This document shows positions 8,845-15,903 of a stretch of 32,996 nucleotides of DNA, piece after piece. The position numbers and the translations under genes are program-made. Location: the NCBI GenBank assembly GCA_017509785.1, contig JAFWOT010000025.1:124394-157389 (forward strand). Direction: 5' to 3'. This stretch comes from Clostridia bacterium (GTDB lineage Bacteria; Bacillota; Clostridia; Christensenellales; CAG-138). The notes under the pieces were generated by a model, which worked only from the letters and a program-made list of their open reading frames with translations, ran no database searches and was not told the DNA's origin. The stretch's first letter is position 1, and each line of letters opens with the position of its first letter.

Positions 8845-9119
8845 ATATGGAATGCATAGTTTCAGGGAAGAATCATGGTTGAGAGAATTCTGATTGCACT
8901 TAAATGCCTTCAAACGATTCAAACGATAGCAAACGATAGCCCCTGATTTTCAAACGATTGATGCACCCGTTTCAAACGATAGCTCTTTGGCAAAAATGCC
9001 GATTTGGCTAATTCTGCCGTTCCAGGAGGCAGGCAAAAAGCCACATCGAAATAAAAAATGCACCCGCCATTTTGAAAAACCCAATGAAATCAAAGGGAAA
9101 ATGAGCATAAATAAACGAT
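8845..9119. other. Intergenic region between the DUF4209 gene and tmRNA
   Basis: No gene is supported here. The region holds the AAACGAT repeat cluster and is AT-rich like the island genes. The sequence between about 8985 and 9110 shows no further feature apart from the second ATGCACCCG copy. Confidence 0.6.
8912..9119. repeat. Cluster of six AAACGAT direct repeats beside the tmRNA gene
   Basis: The heptamer AAACGAT occurs at 8912, 8921, 8931, 8952, 8974 and 9113 (start positions), all in the same orientation. The extended consensus is close to TTCAAACGATAGC. Start-to-start distances of the first five copies are 9, 10, 21 and 22 bases, near one or two helical turns, so bound proteins would lie on one DNA face. 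Copy five also forms the palindrome CGTTT C AAACG (8969-8979). The nonamer ATGCACCCG occurs twice as well (8961-8969 and 9058-9066). The layout resembles accessory binding sites for a recombinase, directionality factor or repressor. Confidence 0.8.
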
Positions 9120-9150
9120 AGGTTCTTGACATGCTTTGTATCAAGAACCT
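9120..9150 (-). terminator. Hairpin downstream of tmRNA, probable terminator
   Basis: A perfect 10-base stem, AGGTTCTTGA (9120-9129) with TCAAGAACCT (9141-9150), encloses an 11-base loop and begins 10 bases after the tmRNA CCA end. On the minus strand it is followed by ATCGTTTATTTATG, which has only a broken U tract, so termination may be moderate. It could also belong to the attachment region of the island. Confidence 0.5.
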
Positions 9151-9159
9151 CTCGTGATA

Positions 9160-9515
9160 TGGTGGAAGCGAGGGGAGTCGAACCCCTGTCCGAAAACCTG
9201 TTTGCGTGAACTTCTACGAGCGTAGTCGGCGCATTAAGTCTTTCGTTGCCGCACGCCCACCGACGGGCTTACGGTTCCGGCAGCCTCAAGATCCCGCCGC
9301 AGGTGAGGCAAGCCTGCGGTTGGTTCCCCACATTGATGACGCCCGTATCCACAGTCGTGGGCAACTATGGGCGGACGGTAGGGCCGTTAGGCCGCTACGG
9401 GCATATAGCTGTTGTTGTCAGTTATATTTAAAAGATTTCCCGTTTTTAACGAAGCACGGGGCTTCGGCTCGCTTATCAGGCATCCATGATCCCCGTCGAA
9501 ACCATTTACGCCCCC
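9160..9515 (-). ncRNA. ssrA: tmRNA (SsrA)
   Basis: This one-piece transfer-messenger RNA frees ribosomes stalled on broken mRNAs together with SmpB. On the minus strand the 5' end reads GGGGGCGTAAATGG followed by TTCGACGGGG. The 3' end reads GGTTCGACTCCCCTCGCTT then CCACCA, with the T-loop GGTTCGACTCC. The acceptor stem pairs GGGGGCG with CGCUUCC (two G-U pairs), leaving ACCA. The tag frame ends in codons for SYMPVAA and a UAA stop at 9389-9387; the Val-Ala-Ala end fits a ClpXP-type degron. The RNA is about 356 nucleotides. The smpB gene lies about 550 bases upstream. Its 3' end marks the boundary of the AT-rich island, as expected for a common integration target. Confidence 0.95.
9387..9422 (-). 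other. tmRNA tag-peptide reading frame
   Basis: Read on the minus strand from 9422, the codons give TDNNSYMPVAA and a UAA stop. The preceding codon is AUA rather than the usual alanine codon, so I cannot fix the resume codon from sequence alone. The end of the tag (VAA) and its stop are clear. Confidence 0.65.
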
Positions 9516-9543
9516 ATATAAGCGCCCCTTTAGGAGCATTGTT

Positions 9544-9572
9544 ATTTTACCTCATCCGGGCGATAAAATCAA
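9544..9572 (-). promoter_or_regulatory. Predicted promoter of tmRNA
   Basis: TTGATT (9567-9572) and TAAAAT (9544-9549) on the minus strand are 17 bases apart. The start point would be about 20 bases upstream of the mature 5' end, leaving a short leader for RNase P to remove. Confidence 0.6.
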
Positions 9573-9591
9573 CCTTTTTTGAAAAATCCCC

Positions 9592-9622
9592 TTGACCGCG
9601 GCTCCCGTTCATGGTTTATAAT
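9592..9622 (+). promoter_or_regulatory. Predicted promoter of the TipAS-domain gene
   Basis: TTGACC (9592-9597) and TATAAT (9617-9622) are 19 bases apart, slightly longer than ideal. It diverges from the tmRNA promoter and lies about 50 bases upstream of the ATG at 9675. Confidence 0.5.
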
Positions 9623-9674
9623 ATGGTCGGGAGGCGGACGGGATGCGCCGATCCTCCCACGAAAGGAGCCGATC

Positions 9675-10037
9675 ATGGATAAAAACCCGAGGGAATACGA
9701 GAACGAGGCGAAGCGCCGCTGGGGAGGCTCAGCCGCCTGGCGCGAGTATGAGAGCCGGGAGCCCGGCAGCGCGGAAGCGGAAGGGCTTATGAAAATCTTT
9801 TCAAAGCTCGGCGGGCTTCGGCATGAGCCCGCGGAAAGCCCCGCCGTTCGGGAGGCCGTCGCGGAGCTGCGCGACTATATCAGCGCGAACTATTATACCT
9901 GCACGCCGGAGATACTCCGGGGGCTCGGGCAGATGTACGTGAGCGATCCGCGGTTTAAGGAGAATATCGACAAAGCGGGCGGGCCCGGCACGGCGGAGTT
10001 CGCGGCGAGGGCGATAGAACTTAACTCCGGGTCGTGA
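9675..10037 (+). CDS. Stand-alone TipAS antibiotic-recognition domain protein
   Basis: This 120-residue protein starts at ATG 9675, behind AAAGGAG (9662-9668) with a 6-base spacer. It matches the TipAS domain found at the C-terminus of MerR-family regulators such as TipA. The evidence is YENEAKRRWGGSAAWREYE near the N-terminus, then ILRGLGQMYVSDPRFKENID and the glycine-rich GGPGTAEFAARAIE tail. No MerR helix-turn-helix is present: the reading frame continues upstream of the ATG but that part crosses the promoter and shows no DNA-binding domain. TipAS domains bind thiopeptide-like molecules in known cases; the ligand here is unknown. It sits alone, inserted between ssrA and smpB and opposite to both, with a shared terminator downstream. 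Confidence 0.85.
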   Translation: MDKNPREYENEAKRRWGGSAAWREYESREPGSAEAEGLMKIFSKLGGLRHEPAESPAVREAVAELRDYISANYYTCTPEILRGLGQMYVSDPRFKENIDKAGGPGTAEFAARAIELNSGS

Positions 10038-10038
10038 T

Positions 10039-10063
10039 AAAAAAGGGGCATGCCCCTTTTTTT
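10039..10063. terminator. Bidirectional intrinsic terminator between the TipAS gene and smpB
   Basis: A perfect palindrome has a GGGGCATGCCCC core flanked by six A residues on the left and at least six T residues on the right. It therefore works as a hairpin plus U tract in both directions. It begins one base after the TipAS stop and overlaps the smpB stop codon on the other strand. Confidence 0.92.
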
Positions 10064-10535
10064 ATTCCCTGTTCCTGTCTTCCTTGCGGCGCTGCTCGAT
10101 CTGGCGCTTGGCGTCCCTTTCTGCGATATCGTGGCGCTTATCATAGAGCTTCTTGCCCTTGGCGACGGCGAGCTCCATCTTGACGAGGCCGTCCTTCAGA
10201 TAGAGGTTCAGCGGGATGAGGCTGTAACCGTCCGCCTCGGAGAGGGCGCGGAGCTTCAGTATCTCCCTCTTATGAAGGAGGAGCTTCCTTTCACGGAAGG
10301 GATCGCGGTTGAAGATATTGCCCTGCTCATACGGGGAAATATGCATGCCGACGACGAACGCCTCGCCGTTTTTTACCTTGACGTAGGAATCCTTTATGTT
10401 GACCTTGCCGGCCCTTATGGATTTTACCTCAGTACCGACCAAAGCCAGACCCGCTTCATACGTCGATTCGATGAAGTAATCGTGCCTTGCCTTGCGGTTT
10501 TCGGCTATTGATCTGGTTCCTTTTTTGACAGGCAT
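10062..10535 (-). CDS. smpB: SsrA-binding protein SmpB
   Basis: SmpB binds the tRNA-like domain of tmRNA and brings it into stalled ribosomes for trans-translation. The 157-residue length is typical. Recognisable parts are [16 protein letters not shown] near the N-terminus, then [20 protein letters not shown] and [20 protein letters not shown]. The basic C-terminal tail has [20 protein letters not shown], which enters the decoding site. The gene ends in a terminator and lies close to ssrA, as in many Bacillota. The rnr gene often found between secG and smpB is missing here. Confidence 0.98.
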   Translation of the reverse strand: MPVKKGTRSIAENRKARHDYFIESTYEAGLALVGTEVKSIRAGKVNIKDSYVKVKNGEAFVVGMHISPYEQGNIFNRDPFRERKLLLHKREILKLRALSEADGYSLIPLNLYLKDGLVKMELAVAKGKKLYDKRHDIAERDAKRQIEQRRKEDRNRE

Positions 10536-10558
10536 ATTACCCTCCCGAAACTAAAACA

Positions 10559-10592
10559 GGCACAGCACCCGATTTTAAAAGAGCGCTGTGCC
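10559..10592 (-). terminator. Hairpin between secG and smpB
   Basis: GGCACAGC (10559-10566) pairs with GCTGTGCC (10585-10592) around an 18-base loop. On the minus strand it is followed by TGTTTTAG, a weak U tract. It may cause partial termination after secG or act in mRNA processing; smpB starts only 23 bases further on. Confidence 0.4.
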
Positions 10593-10612
10593 GAAACTGC
10601 TCTGAGTTACGA

Positions 10613-10918
10613 TCAGAAGATGCTGCGAACGAGATCGATCATCGCGCTCGTACTCGCGGGAGCGAACCACTTCTTAAAGGCGGGCATGAGCAGCATGAGG
10701 ATCGCAAGGACGGCAACGACGATCGCGAAAATAACGGTGAGCTTCTGAAGCTGCCTCTCGCGGCTGGCCTTCTTGCCCTTGGTGGAAAGAGCGGTCGTTT
10801 CGGAACCGAAAGCCCCGCCAAGACCGGAATTCTTGGAATCCTGCGCGAGGACGACGATCACGACCAGCATGGCTGCGACGAGCAGGAGAATATTGACGAT
10901 GATTGCAAAGATATCCAT
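10613..10918 (-). CDS. secG: Preprotein translocase subunit SecG
   Basis: SecG is the small accessory subunit of the SecYEG membrane channel. The 101-residue protein has two hydrophobic segments (about 4-25 and 62-80). Between them is the family loop with VLAQDSKNSGLGGAFGS and a basic KGKKASRERQ stretch. Length and topology are normal for the family, with a somewhat longer C-terminal tail after the second segment. The gene is followed by smpB and ssrA, the usual neighbourhood in Bacillota. Confidence 0.96.
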   Translation of the reverse strand: MDIFAIIVNILLLVAAMLVVIVVLAQDSKNSGLGGAFGSETTALSTKGKKASRERQLQKLTVIFAIVVAVLAILMLLMPAFKKWFAPASTSAMIDLVRSIF

Positions 10919-10953
10919 GGTTGTTTCCTTTCAATTTATCAACTGCGACGGAC

Positions 10954-10982
10954 ATTATACCACGAACGCACCCCGAATGCAA
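10954..10982 (-). promoter_or_regulatory. Predicted promoter of secG
   Basis: TTGCAT (10977-10982) and TATAAT (10954-10959) on the minus strand are 17 bases apart, in the 117-base gap between gpmI and secG. This suggests that secG-smpB is a separate transcription unit from the glycolytic genes. Confidence 0.6.
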
Positions 10983-11035
10983 GCACAAATCCGTATTTTT
11001 TCGGGAGGTTTGCGGTATATTTATCGCCATCGAGC

Positions 11036-12580
11036 TTACTCCGCGTACTCGATAAGGCTGATCTCCGTCATTTCGGCGGGCTTGGGCAGACCCATCATCT
11101 GAAGCAGCGTGGGCGCGAGATTGCCGAGCTTGCCGCCGCTCCTCAGGCTGACGCCGGAGACGTCCTCCGCGACGTAAATGAGCGGGACGGGGTTGGTGGT
11201 GTGCGCCGTCATGGGCTTGCCGTTCTCCTTCATTACCTCGCAGTTGCCGTGATCGGCGGTGATAAGGCAGGAGCCGCCCTCCTCGAGAAGGACGCGGACG
11301 ATCCTCCCCACGCACTCGTCGACGGCGTGCACCGCCGCGACGCAGGCCTCGGGCACGGCGGTATGACCGACCATGTCGGGGTTGGCGAAATTCATGACTA
11401 TGAGATCGTACTCGTGGGCGCGGATGACCTCTATGACCTTATCTGTCAGATCGTAGGCGCGCATCTCGGGGGCGAGATCGTAGGTCTCCACCTTCGGGGA
11501 GGGGAGAATGAAATGATCCTCGCCGGGGCTCGTCTCGTCCGTGCCGCCGTTGAAGAAGAAGGTGACGTGACGCTTCTTTTCGCTCTCGGCGATGCGGAGC
11601 TGCTTCAGTCCGAAGCCCGAAACGTATTCCCCGAGCAGATTTTCATGGTGCAGAGGGCGGAAGGCGATATCGGCGGGGCCGTCGAAATCATCGCGGTAGA
11701 GCGTCATGCAGACGTAATGAGTCCTAATATAGTCGCGGCTGCGCTCGAAGAAATCGTAATCCGGGAATATGAACGCCTCGGTGATCTCGGTCGGGCGGTC
11801 GGTACGGAAATTGAAGAATATGACGCTGTCATCTTCGTTGACCGTGGCTATGGGAGCGCCGCCCTCGCAGATGACGGCGGGGACGATGAACTCGTCCGTC
11901 TTGCCGTTCTCATAGGAATGCCTGACGGCGGATACGGGATCGGATTCCGCCACGCCCTCGCCGTTGACTATCGCGTCAAAGCCGAGCTTTACGCGCTCGT
12001 AGCGCTTGTCGCGGTCCATGCCATAAAAGCGGCCCTGGACGGTAGCTATGCGGCCGACGCCGATCTCCGCACACTTTGCGGCGACCTGCCCGATATAATC
12101 GATCCCGCTCGTGGGGGGCGTGTCGCGCCCGTCCATGAAGCAATGGACGAATACCTTTTCAAGCCCCTTGCGTTTTGCGAGCTCGAGAAGCGCGTAGAGA
12201 TGCGAGAGTCTCGAATGGATGCCGCCGTCGGAGCAGAGGCCGAGAAGGTGCAGGGCCGAGTCGTGCTCAAGGCAGTTGTCCATAGCGGAAACGAACGCGG
12301 GATTCGTGAAGAAATCCCCGTCCGCGATGGACTTGTCGATGCGGGGATAATCCTGCATTATGACGCGGCCTGCGCCGATGTTCATATGCCCGACCTCGGA
12401 ATTGCCCATCTGCCCGTCGGGGAGGCCGACGTCAAGCCCGGAGGCGCCGATGAGCGTATGGGGGTATTTTTCCCACAGGGGGCGGATATTGCGTATGCCG
12501 TCGATGAGTATTGCGTTGTCCTCGGGTTCCTCGCGATAGCCGAAGCCGTCGAGGATGAGTATTGCGGTGGTTTTTTTCAT
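11036..12580 (-). CDS. gpmI: 2,3-bisphosphoglycerate-independent phosphoglycerate mutase
   Basis: This glycolytic enzyme converts 3-phosphoglycerate to 2-phosphoglycerate using two metal ions (manganese in known clostridial and bacillus enzymes). The protein is 514 residues, normal for the family. It shows ILILDGFG at the N-terminus (Asp11 as metal ligand), GQMGNSEVGHMNIGAG with the catalytic serine at about 61, HCFMDGRDTPP, and LITADHGNCE in the C-terminal phosphatase-like part. The ATG has AAAGG just upstream. It lies 45 bases after the fused pgk-tpi gene, so the two are probably cotranscribed as part of lower glycolysis; gap and eno are not in this window. Confidence 0.98.
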   Translation of the reverse strand: MKKTTAILILDGFGYREEPEDNAILIDGIRNIRPLWEKYPHTLIGASGLDVGLPDGQMGNSEVGHMNIGAGRVIMQDYPRIDKSIADGDFFTNPAFVSAMDNCLEHDSALHLLGLCSDGGIHSRLSHLYALLELAKRKGLEKVFVHCFMDGRDTPPTSGIDYIGQVAAKCAEIGVGRIATVQGRFYGMDRDKRYERVKLGFDAIVNGEGVAESDPVSAVRHSYENGKTDEFIVPAVICEGGAPIATVNEDDSVIFFNFRTDRPTEITEAFIFPDYDFFERSRDYIRTHYVCMTLYRDDFDGPADIAFRPLHHENLLGEYVSGFGLKQLRIAESEKKRHVTFFFNGGTDETSPGEDHFILPSPKVETYDLAPEMRAYDLTDKVIEVIRAHEYDLIVMNFANPDMVGHTAVPEACVAAVHAVDECVGRIVRVLLEEGGSCLITADHGNCEVMKENGKPMTAHTTNPVPLIYVAEDVSGVSLRSGGKLGNLAPTLLQMMGLPKPAEMTEISLIEYAE

Positions 12581-12625
12581 TGGGATCCTTTCGGGGCGGA
12601 GTCTCCCCCGCCCCTTTTGATTTGA

Positions 12626-14560
12626 TCAGTCGAGCACGACGTGGGAGAAATCAACGGGCTTTAAGGAAGCGCCGCCGATGAGACCGCCGTCGATGTTCTC
12701 CATGGATTTGAGGCCATGGGCGTTCTTTGCGTTCATGGAGCCGCCGTAGAGTATGCGGACGTTCTTCGCCGCCTCGCAGCCGTAGAGCCCGCAGTACACG
12801 CTGCGGATGGCGCCGATGGTGCGGTCGGCTTCCTCGTCGGAGGCGGTCTTGCCGGTGCCGATGGCCCAGATGGGCTCGTAAGCTATCACGACGTTCGCCG
12901 CCTGCTCCGCGGTGAGACCGCAGAACGCGGCTTTTATCTGACCGGCGAGGAACTCGTCGGTGACGCCGGCTTCGCGCTGCTCAAGGGTCTCGCCGACGCA
13001 GACGATCGGGACGATCCCCGCGGCGAGGGCGGCCTTTATGCGGGAGTTGACGGTCTCGTCCGTCTCGCCGAAGTACTGACGGCGCTCGCTGTGGCCGATG
13101 ATGGCGTACTCGACGCCGAGCTCGCAGAGCATCTTTGCCGAGATCTCGCCGGTGAAGGCGCCCTTCTCGGCCCAGTGGATGTTCTGGGAGCCGAGGCGGA
13201 CATTGGTGCCCTTGATGATGGGGGCGACGAAGGGGATATCGACGAAGGGCGGGCAGACGACGACCTCGGCCTCGGCGTCCTTTACGAGGGGGATGAGCTC
13301 TGTGACGAGCTTTTCGGCCTCTTTGGGGGTCATGTTCATCTTCCAGTTGCCGGCGATGAGCTTGCGGCGGGAGGTCTTATCGTTGAGCGCGGCTACGCCG
13401 GGAAGGGTCTTGCCCTCGAGGAACTCAAGGGATGCGCCGCCGCCGGTGGAGATATGGCTCATCTTATCGCCCATGCCGAACTTGTTGACCGCGGAAGCGG
13501 AATCGCCGCCGCCGATAATGGTGACGCCCCCGCACTCGGCGCAGGCCCTGGCTACGGCCTCGGTGCCCTTGGCGAACGCGTCCATCTCGAACACGCCCAT
13601 GGGGCCGTTCCAGACGACGGTCTTGGCTTCCTTGATGACGGAAGCGTAGAGCTCGGCGGTCTTTTCGCCGATATCGAGACCCTCGAAGCCGTCGGGCATT
13701 GCGTCAAAGGGGACGGTCTTGCGCTCGCAGTCCTCGGAGAATTCCTTCGCGACGACGCAGTCGACGGGGAGCATGAGGCGCACGCCCTTCGCCTTCGCGG
13801 TCTCCATGAGGGAGTTGGCGAGGTCGATGCTGTTCTCATCGAGGAGGGAGTTGCCTATGTTGAGACCCATCGCCTTATAGAAGGTGTAGCTCATCGCGCC
13901 GCCGATGAGGAGGGTATCGCACTTATTGAGGAGGTTGGTGATAACGCCGATCTTATCCGCGACCTTCTTGCCGCCGAGTATGGCGACGAAGGGACGGTCG
14001 GGGTTCTCGAGCGCCTTGCCCATGAAGCCGAGCTCCTTCTCGATGAGGAAGCCGCAGACGGCGGGCAGATAGTGCGCGACGCCCTCGGTGGAGGCGTGGG
14101 CGCGGTGGACGGTGCCGAACGCGTCGGAAACGTAGAGCTCGGCGTAATCGGCGAGCTTCTTCGCGAATTCGGGATCGTTCTTCTCCTCCTCGGCATGGAA
14201 GCGGAGGTTCTCAAGCAAAACGATTTCGCCGGGCTGCATCGCCTCGACCTTGGCCTTCGCGTCCTCGCCGATTATATCGTTGGCGAAAACGACCTTGGTC
14301 TCGGGCAGGAGCTCCGCGAGGCGCTTTGCAACGGGGGCAAGGCTCATCTCGGGCACGAACTTGCCCTTGGGCCTGCCGAGATGGGAGCAGAGTATGACCT
14401 TCGCGCCGCGGTCGAGAAGATACCTGATCGTGGGCAGCGCGCCGAGTATGCGGCTCTCGTCCGTGATGTTGAGCTCCTTATCGAGGGGCACGTTGAAATC
14501 CACGCGCACGAGCACGCGCTTGCCGGTGACGTTGACGTCCTTAACGGTCATTTTGTTCAT
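12626..14560 (-). CDS. pgk-tpiA: Fused phosphoglycerate kinase / triosephosphate isomerase
   Basis: This single 644-residue frame carries two glycolytic enzymes. Residues 1 to about 395 are phosphoglycerate kinase: [12 protein letters not shown] near 16-27, SHLGRPKG at 59-66, the hinge region and GGGDSASA at 350-357. Residues about 399-644 are triosephosphate isomerase: AGNWKMN with catalytic Lys407, IIGHSERR with His490, and [11 protein letters not shown] with Glu562. The join ([17 protein letters not shown]) has no stop and no internal methionine before the isomerase core, so this is a true protein fusion. Such fusions are known from Thermotoga maritima and some other bacteria. All catalytic residues that I can locate are intact. 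The ATG has ATGGAGGA upstream. The gpmI gene follows. Confidence 0.97.
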   Translation of the reverse strand: MNKMTVKDVNVTGKRVLVRVDFNVPLDKELNITDESRILGALPTIRYLLDRGAKVILCSHLGRPKGKFVPEMSLAPVAKRLAELLPETKVVFANDIIGEDAKAKVEAMQPGEIVLLENLRFHAEEEKNDPEFAKKLADYAELYVSDAFGTVHRAHASTEGVAHYLPAVCGFLIEKELGFMGKALENPDRPFVAILGGKKVADKIGVITNLLNKCDTLLIGGAMSYTFYKAMGLNIGNSLLDENSIDLANSLMETAKAKGVRLMLPVDCVVAKEFSEDCERKTVPFDAMPDGFEGLDIGEKTAELYASVIKEAKTVVWNGPMGVFEMDAFAKGTEAVARACAECGGVTIIGGGDSASAVNKFGMGDKMSHISTGGGASLEFLEGKTLPGVAALNDKTSRRKLIAGNWKMNMTPKEAEKLVTELIPLVKDAEAEVVVCPPFVDIPFVAPIIKGTNVRLGSQNIHWAEKGAFTGEISAKMLCELGVEYAIIGHSERRQYFGETDETVNSRIKAALAAGIVPIVCVGETLEQREAGVTDEFLAGQIKAAFCGLTAEQAANVVIAYEPIWAIGTGKTASDEEADRTIGAIRSVYCGLYGCEAAKNVRILYGGSMNAKNAHGLKSMENIDGGLIGGASLKPVDFSHVVLD

Positions 14561-14606
14561 GATTTATTCCTCCATTGATGTAATAATGGTTCTTGGTTAT
14601 ATTATC

Positions 14607-15902
14607 TCAGCCTTCGGCTGCGATCTTCCTTAAAATATCCCCCGGAGCGACGGGTTCGGGGCAGTGGATCATAAGGCGCTCCGCAGGGTGCGGAGCGGAG
14701 GCGCGCTCCTCGCCTTCCTCCGTGCGGATGCCGGTGACCGTGAACGAGCGTGAAACGTCCCCGGGGGCGAGTATATTGAGGCTCTCGCCCGCCTTGAAAT
14801 TGTTGCGCTGCTCTATGAGGGCCTCGGCCTTTGCGGAGTCGTAACCCAGGACGACGGCGGCTATCTTCGCCTGCTGGGTGTAGCCGCCCGTCCGATACTC
14901 CATGAGCTCCGCGGGGTTTTCGCCGTACATCGCGTTGAAGCTCTTTCCGTAGGTGCCGCCGCGGCATTTTTCGCTTTCACGGAACGTAAAGCCGGTGGTA
15001 TACGGCCTGTGCGAAAGGCGCATCAGCTCGCGCATGACGGTCTCGACGGGGGCGCCGTCCAGCGCCATGCGGTAGGCGTTCGTCGCCGTGGCGACGTAGA
15101 GTATGGACTTCATCCGCCCCTCTATCTTTATGCAGGAGACGCCCGCCTCCTCGATCTCGCGCAGGTACGGCGCGAGGCACATATCGCGTGAATTGAGTAT
15201 GAACGAGCCCTTCCCGTCGTCTTCGACGGTGAAGTACTCCCCGTTCCTGCCGTGCTCGCGGAATTCCGCCGTGAGCACGCGGTTCTCCTTCAGCTCATAA
15301 TTCCACCTGCAGGGCTGAACGCACTCGCCGCGGTTGGAATCGCGCCCGTCGATGTAATTCGAGAGCAGACAGCGGCCCGAGTAGCTGACGCACATCGCGC
15401 CGTGAACGAACATCTCGAGCTCGAGCTCCTTCGGGATCCGGGAGCGGATGAGCCTTATCTCATCGAGAGTGAGCTCGCGGGCGAGGACTATCCTCGAGAT
15501 CCCCTGATCGAACCAGAAGGCGGCGGCCTCGGAGTTCAGCGTGTTCGCCTGCGTGGAAAGGTGCAGGGGCAGCTCCGGCGCGAGCCTGCGCGCCAGCCTT
15601 ATGACGGCGGGATCGTTGACGATGAGCGCGTCCGGCGCGGCCTCGCGCAGGGCGCAGAGAGTGTTTTTAAGCTCCCCGAGGTCGGCGTCCCGTATGAAGG
15701 AATTGACCGTCACGTAGACCTTGACGCCGCGCTCGTGCGCGTGACCGATGGTCCTGGGCAGGGTCTCTATCGAGAAATTATCCGCAAGGTTCCTGAGCGA
15801 GAACGCGGGCAGCCCCATATAGACCGCGTCGGCGCCGAAGCGTATCGCGGTGCGGAAGCGTTCGATATTCCCCGCGGGGGCAAGCAATTCGAGCTTTGAC
15901 AT
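14607..15902 (-). CDS. U32 family protein, probable tRNA hydroxylation protein TrhP
   Basis: This 431-residue protein is of the peptidase U32 family. Members of this length (Escherichia coli YegQ, Bacillus YrrO) act in prephenate-dependent formation of 5-hydroxyuridine at tRNA position 34 rather than as proteases. Diagnostic features are LELLAPAGN at the N-terminus, GADAVYMG, and HGAMCVSYSGRCLLSNY. Cysteines at 171, 178, 194 and 198 are suited to an iron-sulphur cluster. It starts one base after the stop of mltG. The mltG-U32 order matches the Bacillus yrrL to yrrO region, which supports this assignment over the 23S rRNA hydroxylase RlhA. The methyltransferase and second U32 gene of that region (yrrM, yrrN) are absent. 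Confidence 0.9.
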   Translation of the reverse strand: MSKLELLAPAGNIERFRTAIRFGADAVYMGLPAFSLRNLADNFSIETLPRTIGHAHERGVKVYVTVNSFIRDADLGELKNTLCALREAAPDALIVNDPAVIRLARRLAPELPLHLSTQANTLNSEAAAFWFDQGISRIVLARELTLDEIRLIRSRIPKELELEMFVHGAMCVSYSGRCLLSNYIDGRDSNRGECVQPCRWNYELKENRVLTAEFREHGRNGEYFTVEDDGKGSFILNSRDMCLAPYLREIEEAGVSCIKIEGRMKSILYVATATNAYRMALDGAPVETVMRELMRLSHRPYTTGFTFRESEKCRGGTYGKSFNAMYGENPAELMEYRTGGYTQQAKIAAVVLGYDSAKAEALIEQRNNFKAGESLNILAPGDVSRSFTVTGIRTEEGEERASAPHPAERLMIHCPEPVAPGDILRKIAAEG

Positions 15903-15903
15903 A

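Noticed and set aside
8912..9119. AAACGAT repeats as a CRISPR array
   Set aside because: The repeat unit is only 7 to 13 bases, the spacing is irregular and far too short for spacers, and no cas genes are near.
9206..9595. Plus-strand open frame across the tmRNA gene
   Set aside because: The region is fully explained by tmRNA structure on the other strand.
11201..12625. Plus-strand open frame of 474 codons opposite gpmI
   Set aside because: It is an antisense shadow of a conserved gene with no domain and no ribosome site of its own.
12716..14578. Plus-strand open frame of 620 codons opposite the fused pgk-tpi gene
   Set aside because: It is an antisense shadow of a clearly conserved enzyme fusion; the translation is a low-complexity Ala/Asp/Glu/Gly/Leu/Val mix.
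14607..14623. CAGCC-TTC-GGCTG hairpin as a terminator after the U32 gene
   Set aside because: It lies over the last codons of the gene and is not followed by a U tract.
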